Shown: positions 7,788 to 17,293, counted from the stretch's first letter. The stretch is DNA of 64,000 nucleotides from Novosphingobium sp. (GCF_030699305.1 NZ_JAUYNB010000013.1:1-64000), one strand, 5' to 3'. Notes: generated by a model not told the origin, from the letters alone. Program-made: numbers and translations.

Positions 7788-8744
7788 TTAGTGCCCCTTG
7801 CCCAGCAGCTTCTGGCCGGAATGCAGCCCCAGCGCCGCCACCACGCCCAGCACCAGCCCGGCGACGGCAGAGGCCACGGCATAAGTCAGCCAGCCCAGCA
7901 CCGCCCCCGCATCTGGCCCAGCCCCGGCAATGGCCTGCACCACCGCACTCTGGATCGCATGCGCGATGTCGGACGGTCCATGCACACCCATTTCGTGCAG
8001 CCCGTGCAGGACGATCCCGCCGCCGACCCACAGCATCGCCCCGGTGCCGATCACCGACAAGGCCGTCAGCACTTTCGGCATCGCCAGCAGCAGCCCGCGC
8101 CCGACCTTCTGCGCGATCGCCGATGATTTTTCAGCCAGATGCAGCCCGATATCATCCATCTTCACGATCAGCGCCACCGCGCCATAGACAACGGCGGTGA
8201 TGACAACGCCGACCAGCGCCAGCACCAGCCCGCGCTCCACCACCGGGGTATCAGCGATTTCTGCCAGCGCGATGGCCATGATTTCAGCCGAGAGAATAAG
8301 GTCGGTCCGCACCGCCCCTGCCACACGTTCTTGCTCGAACGCGACGGGGTCGGCAATCGGGTCTTCCAGCGTGGCGCCGTGCTTTTCGCCGCCCAGCCTT
8401 TCCATGATCTTTTCCGCGCCTTCATAGCACAGGAACAACCCGCCCAGCATCAGCAGCGGGGTGATGACCACGGGCAGGAATTCGCTGAGCAGCAGCGCAC
8501 CCGGCAGCAGGAACAGCAGCTTGTTCTTCAGGCTGCCCTTGGCGATCTTCCAGATGATCGGCAGTTCGCGGTCGGGCGTGAATTCGGTGACGTAAGTCGG
8601 CGTGACCGCCGCGTCATCGATCACCACGCCCGCCGCCTTGGTCCCGGCCTTGGCTGCTGCCACGCCGACATCGTCGATCGAGGCCGCCGCCGCTTTCGCG
8701 ATCAGGGAAATATCATCGAGCAGCGCAATCAGGCCGGTGGACAT
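7788..8744 (-). CDS. DUF808 family inner-membrane protein (YedI-like)
   Basis: The 318-residue protein begins MSTGLIALLDDISLIAKAAA and contains the family segment KLLFLLPGALLLSEFLP followed by LFLCYEGAEKIME. Several hydrophobic spans are visible at about residues 75-105, 165-195, 205-240 and 270-310. This matches the DUF808/YedI family of bacterial inner-membrane proteins, which has no proven function. It is convergent with mpl, 15 bases away. No operon partner is visible. Confidence 0.85.
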   Translation of the reverse strand: MSTGLIALLDDISLIAKAAAASIDDVGVAAAKAGTKAAGVVIDDAAVTPTYVTEFTPDRELPIIWKIAKGSLKNKLLFLLPGALLLSEFLPVVITPLLMLGGLFLCYEGAEKIMERLGGEKHGATLEDPIADPVAFEQERVAGAVRTDLILSAEIMAIALAEIADTPVVERGLVLALVGVVITAVVYGAVALIVKMDDIGLHLAEKSSAIAQKVGRGLLLAMPKVLTALSVIGTGAMLWVGGGIVLHGLHEMGVHGPSDIAHAIQSAVVQAIAGAGPDAGAVLGWLTYAVASAVAGLVLGVVAALGLHSGQKLLGKGH

Positions 8745-8843
8745 GAAACAGGACTTTCCCTTGAAACCAGCCGCCTGCTTATCGGCGCAAAGCGGTCCAG
8801 TTCAAGGGTCAGTTCCAGCCTGTCCCCGCCCTTGGTTCAGGGC

Positions 8844-9377
8844 TCAGCGCAGAATCTTCTCGAGCATCACCAGATGCGGATCGCCCTCGACGCCGTGGGG
8901 GACAAAGCCCTTTTCGCGTTCCAGGTCGATCGCGGCGTGGTTTTCGCGGTCCTCGATCGAGATCACCCGGCGCAGGCCGCGATGGCGGGCCGCTTCGGCC
9001 AGCACGTCCAGCAGCGCCCAGCCCACCCCCTTGCCGCGCCAGTTGCCGCAGACCGAAATCGCGATTTCCCCGGTATCGAGCGGGTTGTCACAGGCCAGCA
9101 TCGCATGACCCACGACCAGTCCGGTCGCTTCGTCGAACGCGATGAAGCTCTCCGTGCGGAAGTGATCGACTTCGACCAGCGGCGCGAGGATCTTGTGGTC
9201 AAGGTGCTTGTGCGCCGACAGGAACCGGAACCGGCGGTCATCGTCGCTTACCCGGTCGAAGAACTCTTCCAGCAGCGGTTCGTCCGCAGGCGTCACGGGA
9301 CGGACCGCCAGCGTGGCACCCGACCGGGTCTTCAGTTCGGTGATTTGCGGTGTGGCAGCAACTTGATCGGCCGACAT
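8844..9377 (-). CDS. GNAT family N-acetyltransferase
   Basis: A 177-residue GNAT protein. The central [37 protein letters not shown] and CoA-binding RGKGVG motif at about 132-137 are typical. It resembles the acetyltransferase domains fused to acyl-CoA synthetases in the Pat/AcuA group ([12 protein letters not shown] segment), but no synthetase domain is present. Substrate unknown. It is divergent from the rpsF operon, with a 251-bp gap. Confidence 0.85.
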   Translation of the reverse strand: MSADQVAATPQITELKTRSGATLAVRPVTPADEPLLEEFFDRVSDDDRRFRFLSAHKHLDHKILAPLVEVDHFRTESFIAFDEATGLVVGHAMLACDNPLDTGEIAISVCGNWRGKGVGWALLDVLAEAARHRGLRRVISIEDRENHAAIDLEREKGFVPHGVEGDPHLVMLEKILR

Positions 9378-9539
9378 GGCTTGTCTCCTTGGATTATGCC
9401 CGCCTTGTTAGCAGGTGCAGCATGGCTGTCGTTGACCTTGCGCAAAATGCAACTGCAATCCGCAGCGCAGCCGAAATCACCCGGACGCGGGCGTTCCTGC
9501 TTGCATTTGCGCCAGATCCGGCTAAGCGCCCCTCTTCCC

Positions 9540-9628
9540 GAAGCACTTTGGGAAATTCAAGAAAGCCGGAGGGGCCCCGCAATGGTGCGGAACGCCAGCG
9601 ATCGGTTACCGAGATAAAGGAAGCTGCC
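9540..9628 (+). promoter_or_regulatory. Possible structured leader of the rpsF-rpsR-rplI operon
   Basis: The 251-bp gap between the GNAT start and rpsF holds no gene. Close to rpsF are a hairpin CCGCA-ATGG-TGCGG (9577-9590) and a smaller one, TCGG-TTA-CCGA (9602-9612). Many bacteria carry an S6:S18-binding leader at this position. I can see hairpins in the right place but cannot confirm the motif by eye. Confidence 0.25.
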
Positions 9629-9991
9629 GTGGCTCTATATGAGCACGTGTTCCTGGCCCGCCAGGATCTCAGCCAGGCGCAAGTTGATGCGCTGGCTGCC
9701 ACCGCGACGGAAATCGTTGAGGCCAATGCCGGTAAGGTCACCAAGACCGAAACCTGGGGCCTCAAGAACCTCGCCTACAAAATTCAGCGCAACCGCAAGG
9801 CGCACTTCGTGCTGCTGAACATCGAAGCGCCCGCCGGCGTTGTGGCCGAACTGGAACGCCAGACCGCGATCAACGAAGACGTGATCCGTTTCATGACCGT
9901 CCGCGTTGAGGAACATGAAGCCGGCCCGTCGGTGCAGATGCGCAAGAACGATCGTGAGCGCACCCGTCGCCGTGATCGTGAGGAGTTTTAA
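9629..9991 (+). CDS. rpsF: 30S ribosomal protein S6
   Basis: The frame is open far upstream, but the S6 protein starts at GTG 9629-9631 ([18 protein letters not shown]), with AAAGGAAG about seven bases upstream. The 120-residue product has the family segments [26 protein letters not shown] and [13 protein letters not shown] and a basic C-terminal tail. S6 binds S18 in the small-subunit platform. It is first in rpsF-rpsR-rplI, with two bases to rpsR. Confidence 0.96.
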   Translation: MALYEHVFLARQDLSQAQVDALAATATEIVEANAGKVTKTETWGLKNLAYKIQRNRKAHFVLLNIEAPAGVVAELERQTAINEDVIRFMTVRVEEHEAGPSVQMRKNDRERTRRRDREEF

Positions 9992-9993
9992 TC

Positions 9994-10218
9994 ATGGCCC
10001 GCGCATTTTTCCGCCGCCGCAAGAGCTGCCCGTTCTCGGGCAAGAACGCTCCCAAGATCGACTACAAGGATACGCGCCTGCTTCAGAACTATATGTCTGA
10101 ACGCGGCAAGATCGTCCCCTCGCGCATCACCGCCGTTTCGGCGAAGAAGCAGCGCGAACTGGGTCAGGCGATCAAGCGTGCCCGTCACCTGGGGCTGCTG
10201 CCCTACCTCGTGAAGTAA
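9994..10218 (+). CDS. rpsR: 30S ribosomal protein S18
   Basis: The 74-residue protein [20 protein letters not shown] is a full-length S18, with the conserved [19 protein letters not shown] and [23 protein letters not shown] segments. GAGGAG lies nine bases upstream. It is the second gene of the S6-S18-L9 operon. S18 forms a heterodimer with S6 on 16S rRNA. Confidence 0.98.
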   Translation: MARAFFRRRKSCPFSGKNAPKIDYKDTRLLQNYMSERGKIVPSRITAVSAKKQRELGQAIKRARHLGLLPYLVK

Positions 10219-10232
10219 GGAGGGCACGTCCC

Positions 10233-10829
10233 ATGGAAATCATCCTCCTCGAACGCGTCGAAAAGCTCGGCTCGATTGGCGATGTCGTCACCGTCAAGGA
10301 CGGTTACGCGCGCAACTTCCTGCTGCCGAACAAGAAGGCGCTGCGCGCCAACGCAGCCAACCGCAAGGTGTTCGAAGCCAACCGCTCGAAGATCGAAGCT
10401 GACAACGCGGCCCGCCGCGGCGAAGCCGAAGTCCACGCAACGGACGTCGAAGGCCGTTCGGTCATCCTGATCCGCGCCTCGTCGAACTCCGGCCAGCTCT
10501 ATGGTTCGGTTTCGGTGCGTGACATCGTTGATGCACTGAACGCCGATGGCGCGAACCTGCAGAAGGCGATGATCGTGCTGGAACGCCCGATCAAGACGAT
10601 CGGCGTGTCCACCGTGCGCATCCAGCTGCACCCTGAAGTTGCTGTGACCGTCAAGGTCAACGTCGCCCGCTCGCCGGACGAAGCTGAACAGCAGGCCCAG
10701 GGCGTCGACGTGATCGCCGCGATGTTCGACGAAGACGTCGCCGCTGCTGCCGACACCGATTTCGAAGCCGGCAACGGCGAAGACATCGAAGTCGAAGCAC
10801 CGGCTGCTGAGGACAGCGAAGAAGCGTAA
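10233..10829 (+). CDS. rplI: 50S ribosomal protein L9
   Basis: A 198-residue L9. It has the N-terminal rRNA-binding domain MEIILLERVEKLGSIGDVV with GYARNFLLPNKKAL, a linking helix, and the C-terminal domain with VKVNVARSPDEAE. An acidic Ala/Glu/Asp-rich tail of about 45 residues extends beyond the usual 150, as in many alphaproteobacteria. The ribosome-binding site AAGGAGG is strong. A UUCG-loop terminator follows 30 bases after the stop, ending the operon. Confidence 0.97.
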   Translation: MEIILLERVEKLGSIGDVVTVKDGYARNFLLPNKKALRANAANRKVFEANRSKIEADNAARRGEAEVHATDVEGRSVILIRASSNSGQLYGSVSVRDIVDALNADGANLQKAMIVLERPIKTIGVSTVRIQLHPEVAVTVKVNVARSPDEAEQQAQGVDVIAAMFDEDVAAAADTDFEAGNGEDIEVEAPAAEDSEEA

Positions 10830-10858
10830 GCTTCGCGCATCCCGGCTGCAAACTACCG

Positions 10859-10887
10859 GAAAGGGGCGCTTCGGCGCCCCTTTCTTC
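10859..10887 (+). terminator. Rho-independent terminator of rpsF-rpsR-rplI
   Basis: GAAAGGGGCGC (10859-10869) pairs perfectly with GCGCCCCTTTC (10874-10884) around a TTCG tetraloop, followed by TTCGTTTGG. It lies 30 bases after rplI. Confidence 0.9.
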
Positions 10888-10970
10888 GTTTGGGGTGGAC
10901 GAAAAGTCATTCTCCCACACTACCGTCACCCCGGACTTGAAGGGTCTGCTGACCACTTTCATGCGCCGAG

Positions 10971-10999
10971 TTGAAACTTTCTGACAACCACCTTATAAG
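10971..10999 (+). promoter_or_regulatory. Strong sigma-70-type promoter for amn
   Basis: TTGAAA (10971-10976), an exact 17-base spacer and TATAAG (10994-10999): each hexamer matches the consensus at five of six positions. Only six bases separate the -10 element from the amn ATG at 11006, so the transcript would start at or next to the start codon. Confidence 0.65.
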
Positions 11000-11005
11000 C
11001 CCGCG

Positions 11006-12439
11006 ATGGAAAAGACAGAAAACATCATCGCGGAATTGGTCCGCGTTTACGACGCCGCCGTCACCACGCTTCGCGCAGACATTGCCGCTTTTGCGAGCGA
11101 CGGCACCCTTCCCCCCGCCAGCCGCCGCGCCGACCGTGAATGGTGCTATCCGGAAATCCGGATCAACTATGCGGGCGAGGAAACCCGGCCCGATCTGGCC
11201 CGTGCGTTCGGTCGGCTGGCCCATTCGGGCACATTCTCCAGCACTGTCACCCGTCCGGCGCTGTTCACCGATTACCTGACCGAGCAGCTCGCGCTGCTGC
11301 AGGATGATTATGCGATCGAGATCGAAGTCGGCCGGTCAGCCCAGGAAATCCCGTTCCCCTATGTGATCGACGCCAGCTCCGCGCTTGGCGCGCTGCAGCC
11401 CGGCGATCTGGCGCGGTATTTCCCGACCACCGAACTCGCCGCCATCGGTGATGAACTGGCCGATGGCATCGCGGTCGACGGGATGGAGGACATTCATCCG
11501 CTGGCGCTGTTCGATGGCCTGCGCACCGATTTCAGCCTGGCACGGCTGGCGCACTATACCGGCACCGCGACCGAGGACTTCCAGCGCTTCATCCTGTTCA
11601 CCAACTATCACCGCTATGTCGATGAATTTGTTGACTGGGCGGCGCAGCAGCTCGGCAAGGATGGCTATACCCTGCTGTCTGGTGCGGGCGGCCTGCTGAT
11701 CGACGAGCCGACTGACCATGCCCGTGCTCGGCTGTCCGATACGGCCTGGCGCCGCCACCAGATGCCGGCCTATCACCTCGTCCGTCCGGACCGGACCGGG
11801 ATCACGCTGGTCAACATCGGGGTCGGCCCGTCCAACGCCAAGACGATCTGCGACCATCTGGCCGTCCTGCGCCCCGAAGCCTGGCTGATGATCGGCCACT
11901 GCGGCGGCCTGCGCGATACGCAGCGGATCGGGGACTATGTCCTGGCCCATGCCTACTTGCGCGACGATCACGTGCTCGATCCGGTGCTGCCGCCCGAAAT
12001 CCCGATCCCGGCGATTGCCGAAGTGCAGATCGCGCTGGCCCGCGCGGCTGAAATGGTCAGCGGCGATATTGGCGCGAACCTGAAAAAGCGGATGCGCACC
12101 GGCACGGTCGCCACCACCGACGATCGCAACTGGGAGCTGCGTTACACCCAGTCCGCCCACCGCCTGAGCCTGAGCCGCGCCATCGGAATCGACATGGAAA
12201 GCGCCACCATCGCCGCGCAAGGCTATCGCTTCCGGGTGCCCTACGGCACACTGCTGTGCGTATCGGACAAGCCGCTGCACGGTGAGATCAAGCTACCCGG
12301 ACAGGCCAACCGCTTTTACGAGGAAGCGATTGCCGCCCACCTCCAGATCGGCACCACCGCCTGCGATCTGTTGCGCGCCGAAGGCGCCCGGCTCCATTCC
12401 CGCAAACTACGCGCATTCGACGAGCCGCCGTTCCGGTAA
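11006..12439 (+). CDS. amn: AMP nucleosidase
   Basis: The 477-residue protein matches AMP nucleosidase. An N-terminal regulatory domain contains EWCYPEIRINYAG and RPALFTDYLTEQLALL. The C-terminal nucleoside-phosphorylase-like domain carries TLVNIGVGPSNAKTICDHLAVLRPEAWLMIGHCGGLR and GIDMESATIAAQGYRFRVPYGTLLCVSDKPLHGEIK. The enzyme hydrolyses AMP to adenine and ribose 5-phosphate, a purine-salvage and energy-charge step. There is no ribosome-binding site, and a strong promoter ends six bases before the ATG, so translation from a leaderless message is likely. Confidence 0.93.
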   Translation: MEKTENIIAELVRVYDAAVTTLRADIAAFASDGTLPPASRRADREWCYPEIRINYAGEETRPDLARAFGRLAHSGTFSSTVTRPALFTDYLTEQLALLQDDYAIEIEVGRSAQEIPFPYVIDASSALGALQPGDLARYFPTTELAAIGDELADGIAVDGMEDIHPLALFDGLRTDFSLARLAHYTGTATEDFQRFILFTNYHRYVDEFVDWAAQQLGKDGYTLLSGAGGLLIDEPTDHARARLSDTAWRRHQMPAYHLVRPDRTGITLVNIGVGPSNAKTICDHLAVLRPEAWLMIGHCGGLRDTQRIGDYVLAHAYLRDDHVLDPVLPPEIPIPAIAEVQIALARAAEMVSGDIGANLKKRMRTGTVATTDDRNWELRYTQSAHRLSLSRAIGIDMESATIAAQGYRFRVPYGTLLCVSDKPLHGEIKLPGQANRFYEEAIAAHLQIGTTACDLLRAEGARLHSRKLRAFDEPPFR

Positions 12440-12460
12440 GCTCTCCCCAACCTCCTACCT

Positions 12461-12475
12461 CCGTTCGTGTCGAGC
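12461..12475 (+). repeat. Solo half of the TTCGTGTCGAGC palindromic repeat
   Basis: CCGTTCGTGTCGAGC matches one arm of the palindromes at 47-117 and 41258-41329, but no complementary arm follows. It lies in the 59-bp gap between convergent amn and the hydrolase gene and is probably a decayed copy. Confidence 0.7.
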
Positions 12476-12498
12476 CGCTGGGGAAAATGAGGCCAGGC

Positions 12499-13251
12499 TT
12501 AAACCGCCAGCCAGTCGCGGATCGTGCGGCCCAGTTCCGGCCTGGTTACGCAGCTCATATGGGTGCCGGGGATCACCGCATGGACCGCTTGCGGCAGCGC
12601 GGCGACCAGCTTTTCGGGCGAGCCGTTATCCCGGTCCTCGTCCCCGCAAACCACCAGCGTCGGCATGGTGATCGCCGCCAGCGCCGCCGGATCGGTATCG
12701 GTCATCGTGCCGAGCAGCAGCCGCGCGGCGACCCGGTCAACCTTCATGCTCTTCATGAATTGCACGGCAAAGTAGGCCGGATCGCCTTGCCGAATGCTGT
12801 CGAACCGGTCGATCGCGTCGATGAAGAACGCCTGCCGTCCGGTCCACCCGGCCAGCCCTTCCAGCCCCATGCCGCTCAGCACCAGCCGTCTGGGGGCAAG
12901 ACCGCCGATCACCGCGCGGACGCAGGTGCGTGAACCGAGCGAGAACCCGCCAAGATCATAGCCGACCAGCCCCAACGCCGCCACCAGCGCCGCGAGGTCC
13001 TGCGCCAGCACGTCGTCCGGATAAGCCGCCGGATCGTGCGGCTTGCCGCTGGCCCCGTGCGCGCGCAGATCGGGCATGATCACCTCGAACCCGGACTCGG
13101 CCAGCGTGGCGGCATGGCCCCACTTGATCCAGTTCATGTCCGCGCTGGAAAACAGCCCGTGCAGCAGCACCAGCGGCCGGCCCGTGCCGACGCGGTGAAC
13201 CGCCAGCGGCGTGCCATCAAACGAGGAGATCAGCTCCGGCGCGTTTCCCAT
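12499..13251 (-). CDS. Alpha/beta hydrolase
   Basis: A 250-residue alpha/beta hydrolase. It has an oxyanion segment LVLLHGLFSS at about 28-37, a nucleophile elbow GFSLGSR at about 103-109, an acid-loop Asp in LVVCGDEDRDNG, and a late histidine in IPGTHMSC. Substrate is unknown. There is no signal peptide, so it is probably cytoplasmic. It is the last gene of a minus-strand run and starts two bases after the DUF2238 stop, so the two are probably co-transcribed. Confidence 0.85.
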   Translation of the reverse strand: MGNAPELISSFDGTPLAVHRVGTGRPLVLLHGLFSSADMNWIKWGHAATLAESGFEVIMPDLRAHGASGKPHDPAAYPDDVLAQDLAALVAALGLVGYDLGGFSLGSRTCVRAVIGGLAPRRLVLSGMGLEGLAGWTGRQAFFIDAIDRFDSIRQGDPAYFAVQFMKSMKVDRVAARLLLGTMTDTDPAALAAITMPTLVVCGDEDRDNGSPEKLVAALPQAVHAVIPGTHMSCVTRPELGRTIRDWLAV

Positions 13252-13253
13252 AT

Positions 13254-13862
13254 TCAGGTCCCTTCAGGCACAGCCGACTTTGCGAACGGCAGCGCCATGA
13301 TCGCCCCCAGCGCGGCCAGCGCCATGTCTTTCTGGCTATCGAACATATCGCCCTGCTCACCGTTGTAGGCGCCTGCGTCGGCGGGAGCGAGGGTCAGCGT
13401 CAGGGTCCATTCAAAGATTTCGTACAGGCTGCCAATCGCCAGCACGATCAGCACCGCGCCCACTTTCGCCGCCCGCGCTGCCAATCCCCAATAGCGCGAG
13501 CCGATCTCAACCAGCGGAACGATGGCCAGCAGACCGAACAGCAAATGGACCAGGCGGTCGAACATGTTCCGTTCAAACCCGAACGCCGCATCGAAACCCC
13601 CGCCGAACCATGCATCGTAAGGCACGAAACTGTAGGACCAGCGGGCTGCCAGCAGGTGCAGCAGCACGAACGCCGTCAGGCAGCCAGCAGTGCGGTTGCT
13701 GAGCGGCCAGCGCCGCAAGCCAATGACCGCTAGCGGCAAAAGCAGCGCGACCGGCCCCACCTGCAGCCAGGTGTTCGCCGGATAGAGCGCGCCGATGATG
13801 CTGAGCGGTATGCCCAGCGCGACCGCACCCAGCATCCAGCGCTGTGCAGCCGGGATGGGCAT
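13254..13862 (-). CDS. DUF2238 family membrane protein (YjdF-like)
   Basis: A 202-residue protein with about six hydrophobic spans. The DUF2238 hallmarks are FERNMFDRLVHLLFGLL in the middle, IGSLYEIFEW, and YNGEQGDMFDSQKDMALAALGA near the C-terminus. The family is an inner-membrane protein of unknown function. It lies seven bases after asd and two bases before the hydrolase gene, all in the same direction. Confidence 0.85.
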   Translation of the reverse strand: MPIPAAQRWMLGAVALGIPLSIIGALYPANTWLQVGPVALLLPLAVIGLRRWPLSNRTAGCLTAFVLLHLLAARWSYSFVPYDAWFGGGFDAAFGFERNMFDRLVHLLFGLLAIVPLVEIGSRYWGLAARAAKVGAVLIVLAIGSLYEIFEWTLTLTLAPADAGAYNGEQGDMFDSQKDMALAALGAIMALPFAKSAVPEGT

Positions 13863-13869
13863 TTGCCGC

Positions 13870-14895
13870 TCAGCCCTTCTTCAGGTGCCGCCGCCCGAGC
13901 AGTTCGGCGATCTGCACCGCGTTGAGCGCCGCGCCCTTGCGCAAGTTGTCGGACACGCACCACAGCGACAGGCCGCTTTCGACCGTCGGGTCTTCGCGCA
14001 CGCGGCTGACGAACGTCGCGCCGTCACCCACGCATTCAACCGGGGTGACGTATCCGCCGTCCTCGCGCTTGTCGATCAGCATCACGCCGGGGGCTTCGCG
14101 CAGGATGTTCTGGGCTTCCTCGGCCGAAATCTCGTCCTCGAATTCCAGGTTGATCGATTCCGAATGGCCGACGAACACCGGCACGCGCACGCACGTGGCG
14201 GTTACCTTGATCTTCGGATCGAGGATCTTCTTGGTTTCGACCACCATCTTCCATTCTTCCTTGGTCGAACCATCATCCAGGAAGCTGTCGATGTGCGGGA
14301 TCACGTTGAAGGCGATCTGCTTGGTGAATTTCTTGGGTTCAGCGGAATCGCCAACGAAGATGTTGCGGCTCTGCTCGAACAGCTCATCCATGCCCTCCTT
14401 GCCCGCGCCGGACACCGACTGATAGGTGCTGACCACCACGCGCTTGATCCGCGCCGCATCGTGCAGCGGCTTCAGCGCGACGACCATCTGCGCGGTCGAG
14501 CAGTTGGGGTTTGCGATGATCATCCTGGCCTTGTAGCCATCGATCGCTTCCGGGTTCACTTCGGGGACGACCAGCGGCACGTCCGGGTCCATCCGGAAAT
14601 AGCTGGAATTGTCGATCACCACGCAGCCAGCCGCAGCAGCGCGCGGTCCATGTTCCCTGGCCACGGCGGACCCGGCGGAAAACAGCGCGATGTCCCAGCC
14701 GGTGAAATCGAAATGTTCGATGTTCTTCACCTTGAGCATCCGGCCGGTTTCGCCGTATTCGACCTCGCTCCCGGTCGAGCGCGCGCTGGCCACAGCCGCA
14801 ACTTCGTCCACCGGAAACTCGCGCTCTGACAGCACGTGCAGCATTTCACGCCCGACATTGCCGGTCGCGCCGACCACTACCACCCGGTAACCCAT
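13870..14895 (-). CDS. asd: Aspartate-semialdehyde dehydrogenase
   Basis: A 341-residue Asd. The N-terminal NADP-binding motif is VVVGATGNVGREML, the active-site cysteine lies in IANPNCSTAQM at about residue 132, and the substrate-binding TYQSVSGAGKEGMDEL is present. It reduces aspartyl phosphate to aspartate semialdehyde, the branch point to lysine, diaminopimelate, threonine and methionine. Length is normal. The S9 peptidase gene lies upstream on the same strand with a 40-bp gap. Confidence 0.96.
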   Translation of the reverse strand: MGYRVVVVGATGNVGREMLHVLSEREFPVDEVAAVASARSTGSEVEYGETGRMLKVKNIEHFDFTGWDIALFSAGSAVAREHGPRAAAAGCVVIDNSSYFRMDPDVPLVVPEVNPEAIDGYKARMIIANPNCSTAQMVVALKPLHDAARIKRVVVSTYQSVSGAGKEGMDELFEQSRNIFVGDSAEPKKFTKQIAFNVIPHIDSFLDDGSTKEEWKMVVETKKILDPKIKVTATCVRVPVFVGHSESINLEFEDEISAEEAQNILREAPGVMLIDKREDGGYVTPVECVGDGATFVSRVREDPTVESGLSLWCVSDNLRKGAALNAVQIAELLGRRHLKKG

Positions 14896-14935
14896 AACCT
14901 GTGTACTCCAATCCTGTGTGCCTGCCCCTAGCCCC

Positions 14936-17197
14936 TCACTCGGGCGGCGTCACCCCGTTGCGCCGCAGGAACGCAAAGATCGATTCCCACAAGTGCGTGC
15001 CAACCTTCGGCCCGCCGACGCGATGGGTGTAGCCGGGATAGAGCATCATCTCGAACGGCACCGCCTCGGCCTGCAACTTCGCGATCAGCGCAGAGGAATG
15101 TTCGAACACCACGTTGTCATCCGCCATGCCATGGATCAGCAGTAGCGGATCGCTGATCTTCGCGGTGTCGGCCATCGCGTTGGCTGTCACATAGGCCTGC
15201 GGCACTTCACGCGGATCGCCCATGTAGCGTTCGGTGTAGTGGGTGTCATACAGCTCCCACCTGGTCACCGGCGCGCCGGAAATGCCCGCTGCATAGACGC
15301 CCGGATTGGCCTGGAGCATTTTCAGCGTCATGTAGCCGCCATAGGACCAGCCATAAGTCGCGATCTTGGCCGGATCGACGAAGGGCAGCGTTTTGAGGAA
15401 CTGCGCGCCCACCAGCTGGTCCGCCACCTCGACACCGCCCATCGCCCGCCAGATCGGCTTGGAGAACGCCACCCCGCGATTGTCGCTGCCACGGTTGTCG
15501 ATCTGGAACCAGACATAGCCCTGATCGACAATCGCCTGCGCCAGCGGATTGATCCAGCCGCGCGTCACCTGCTGGTTCGACGGGCCGCCATAGTGATCGA
15601 AGAACACCGGATAGCGCTTGCCCGGCACCATGTCGGGCTTCAGCATCCGCCAGTGCAGCGGCGTGCCATCCGCCGCCGGGACCGTGCCGAATTCCGGCAG
15701 CTTGTGACTGGCGAGGTGCGGCGCATAGGGGTGCGCGGCGTTGAGCCGGTTTTCCTCCACCCACGCGATCCGCTTGCCGCTGGTGTCGGCCAGATAGACT
15801 TGTGGCGGCTGGCTGGGGGACTGGCGGGTGATCAGCAGCGATTGGCCGTCCTTGTCCATCGTCGCGCTGTGAACCCAGCCCGACTCGCCCAGCGGCTTCA
15901 CATTGCGCGGGCTGGCCAGATCGAGCGCATAGACCTGCTGCGCCAGCACATCGTCCTTCGTGCCGGTAAAATAGACCTTGCCGCGCGCTTCATCGACCCC
16001 GGCCAGCGCGGTCACCATCCACGCGCCCTTGGTCAGCTGGCGCCACTTGCCGCCCTTGAAGTGATAGAGGTGCCCGAACCCGTCCCGCTCTGACCACCAG
16101 ATCAGGCTGCCGTCCTTGAGAAAGCGATAGTCGTTCGACAGGCTGACCCAGCTGCGCTCCGCCGCGTTTTCCGTGAACAGCACCCGCGCCTTGCCGGTGG
16201 CCGGATCGACCGCCAGCATATCCAGCCGGGTCTGGTCGCGGTTCTGGCGCTGGACATAAAGCGTCTTGCCGTCCGCCGCCCAGTTCACGCGGGCAAGGTA
16301 GATGTCCTTGTCCGGCCCCAGATCGACCTCGACCCGCCCGCTGCCATCGGGCTGCATGACATGGAGCGACACCACCGCATTGTCGGTCCCCGCCAGCGGA
16401 TAGCGCTGATCATAGGTCCTGGTGCCTTCCGCCCCGATCGCGGCGCGGGTGATCACCGCCACGCCGCTCTCGTCAAAGCGCTGGACGGCAATGCGGCTGT
16501 CGTCAGGCGCCCACCAGTAACCGGTGTGGCGGGCCATCTCCTCTTGCGCGACGAACTCCGCTTCGCCCCAATGCACCGCCTCAGCGCCCTCCTGCGGGGT
16601 CACGGGCGCGGCCTCGGCCCCGACCTTGCCGGTCCACAGCCGCCGGTCGCGCACGAACGATACGTGGTGCCCCAGCGGGCTGAGCGCTGGGTTAAGCTCG
16701 CCCTCGGTGGTATCAGTCAGCCGCGTGGCGGTGCCGTCCAGCCTGGCCAGGAACAAGTCTCCGTCCAGCGGCACCAGGATCGACTGGCTGTCCGCCGACC
16801 AGGTGTAGCTGACGATGCCTTTCAGATCGCCGATCCGCAGCCGTTCGCGCTGCATCTTTTCCGCTTCGGACAAGTCCCTGCCCGACCCCAGCTTGCGGCT
16901 GTCGACCAGCATCGTCCACTGCTTCGTCGTCCGGTCAAACCCCCACAGGTCGTACTGCTCGCGGTCATCCGGGCGGCCGCGCAGCAGCGTCAGGAAGCGG
17001 CCATCGGGCGAGAGCTTCACCTCGCGCGGGACCGGGCCGTTCAGGCTGGGACTGCCATAAACGCGGGCGAACGTCAGGTCAGCGGCCGCAGCAGCAGCAG
17101 GCGCGGCGGGGGCAGCGCTCATGGCCGCGTCCTCCGCCAAACCGGGTGCCGACGCGGCGAGGATGGTGGCAGCAAGCAGGTGTCGAAGCATTCGCAT
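14936..17197 (-). CDS. Secreted S9 family (dipeptidyl-peptidase IV-like) peptidase
   Basis: A 753-residue prolyl-oligopeptidase-family enzyme. It begins with a signal peptide (MRMLRHLLAATILAASAPGLA). A DPP4-type beta-propeller N-terminal region follows, and the C-terminal hydrolase domain has GWSYGGYMT with Ser618, an Asp at about 693 (MADDNVV) and His725 (PGYTHRV). The DW and GGPSNQQVTRGW segments match DPP4. It probably works in the periplasm, removing dipeptides from peptide N-termini. It heads a minus-strand run with asd, DUF2238 and the hydrolase. Confidence 0.92.
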   Translation of the reverse strand: MRMLRHLLAATILAASAPGLAEDAAMSAAPAAPAAAAAADLTFARVYGSPSLNGPVPREVKLSPDGRFLTLLRGRPDDREQYDLWGFDRTTKQWTMLVDSRKLGSGRDLSEAEKMQRERLRIGDLKGIVSYTWSADSQSILVPLDGDLFLARLDGTATRLTDTTEGELNPALSPLGHHVSFVRDRRLWTGKVGAEAAPVTPQEGAEAVHWGEAEFVAQEEMARHTGYWWAPDDSRIAVQRFDESGVAVITRAAIGAEGTRTYDQRYPLAGTDNAVVSLHVMQPDGSGRVEVDLGPDKDIYLARVNWAADGKTLYVQRQNRDQTRLDMLAVDPATGKARVLFTENAAERSWVSLSNDYRFLKDGSLIWWSERDGFGHLYHFKGGKWRQLTKGAWMVTALAGVDEARGKVYFTGTKDDVLAQQVYALDLASPRNVKPLGESGWVHSATMDKDGQSLLITRQSPSQPPQVYLADTSGKRIAWVEENRLNAAHPYAPHLASHKLPEFGTVPAADGTPLHWRMLKPDMVPGKRYPVFFDHYGGPSNQQVTRGWINPLAQAIVDQGYVWFQIDNRGSDNRGVAFSKPIWRAMGGVEVADQLVGAQFLKTLPFVDPAKIATYGWSYGGYMTLKMLQANPGVYAAGISGAPVTRWELYDTHYTERYMGDPREVPQAYVTANAMADTAKISDPLLLIHGMADDNVVFEHSSALIAKLQAEAVPFEMMLYPGYTHRVGGPKVGTHLWESIFAFLRRNGVTPPE

Positions 17198-17221
17198 GGC
17201 AAGGCATTGGTCCTGATAAGC

Positions 17222-17253
17222 AAAAAGGCGCCCTGGCTGGGCCAGGACGCCTT
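17222..17253 (-). terminator. Terminator of the trmD-rplS unit
   Basis: Arms 17225-17237 and 17241-17253 pair 12 of 13 around a three-base loop. On the minus strand a CTTTTTG run follows. It lies about 40 bases after the rplS stop. Confidence 0.8.
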
Positions 17254-17293
17254 CTTAAGCTGGTTCCGCAGTGCGGCGCCAGAGGGCTTGTTA

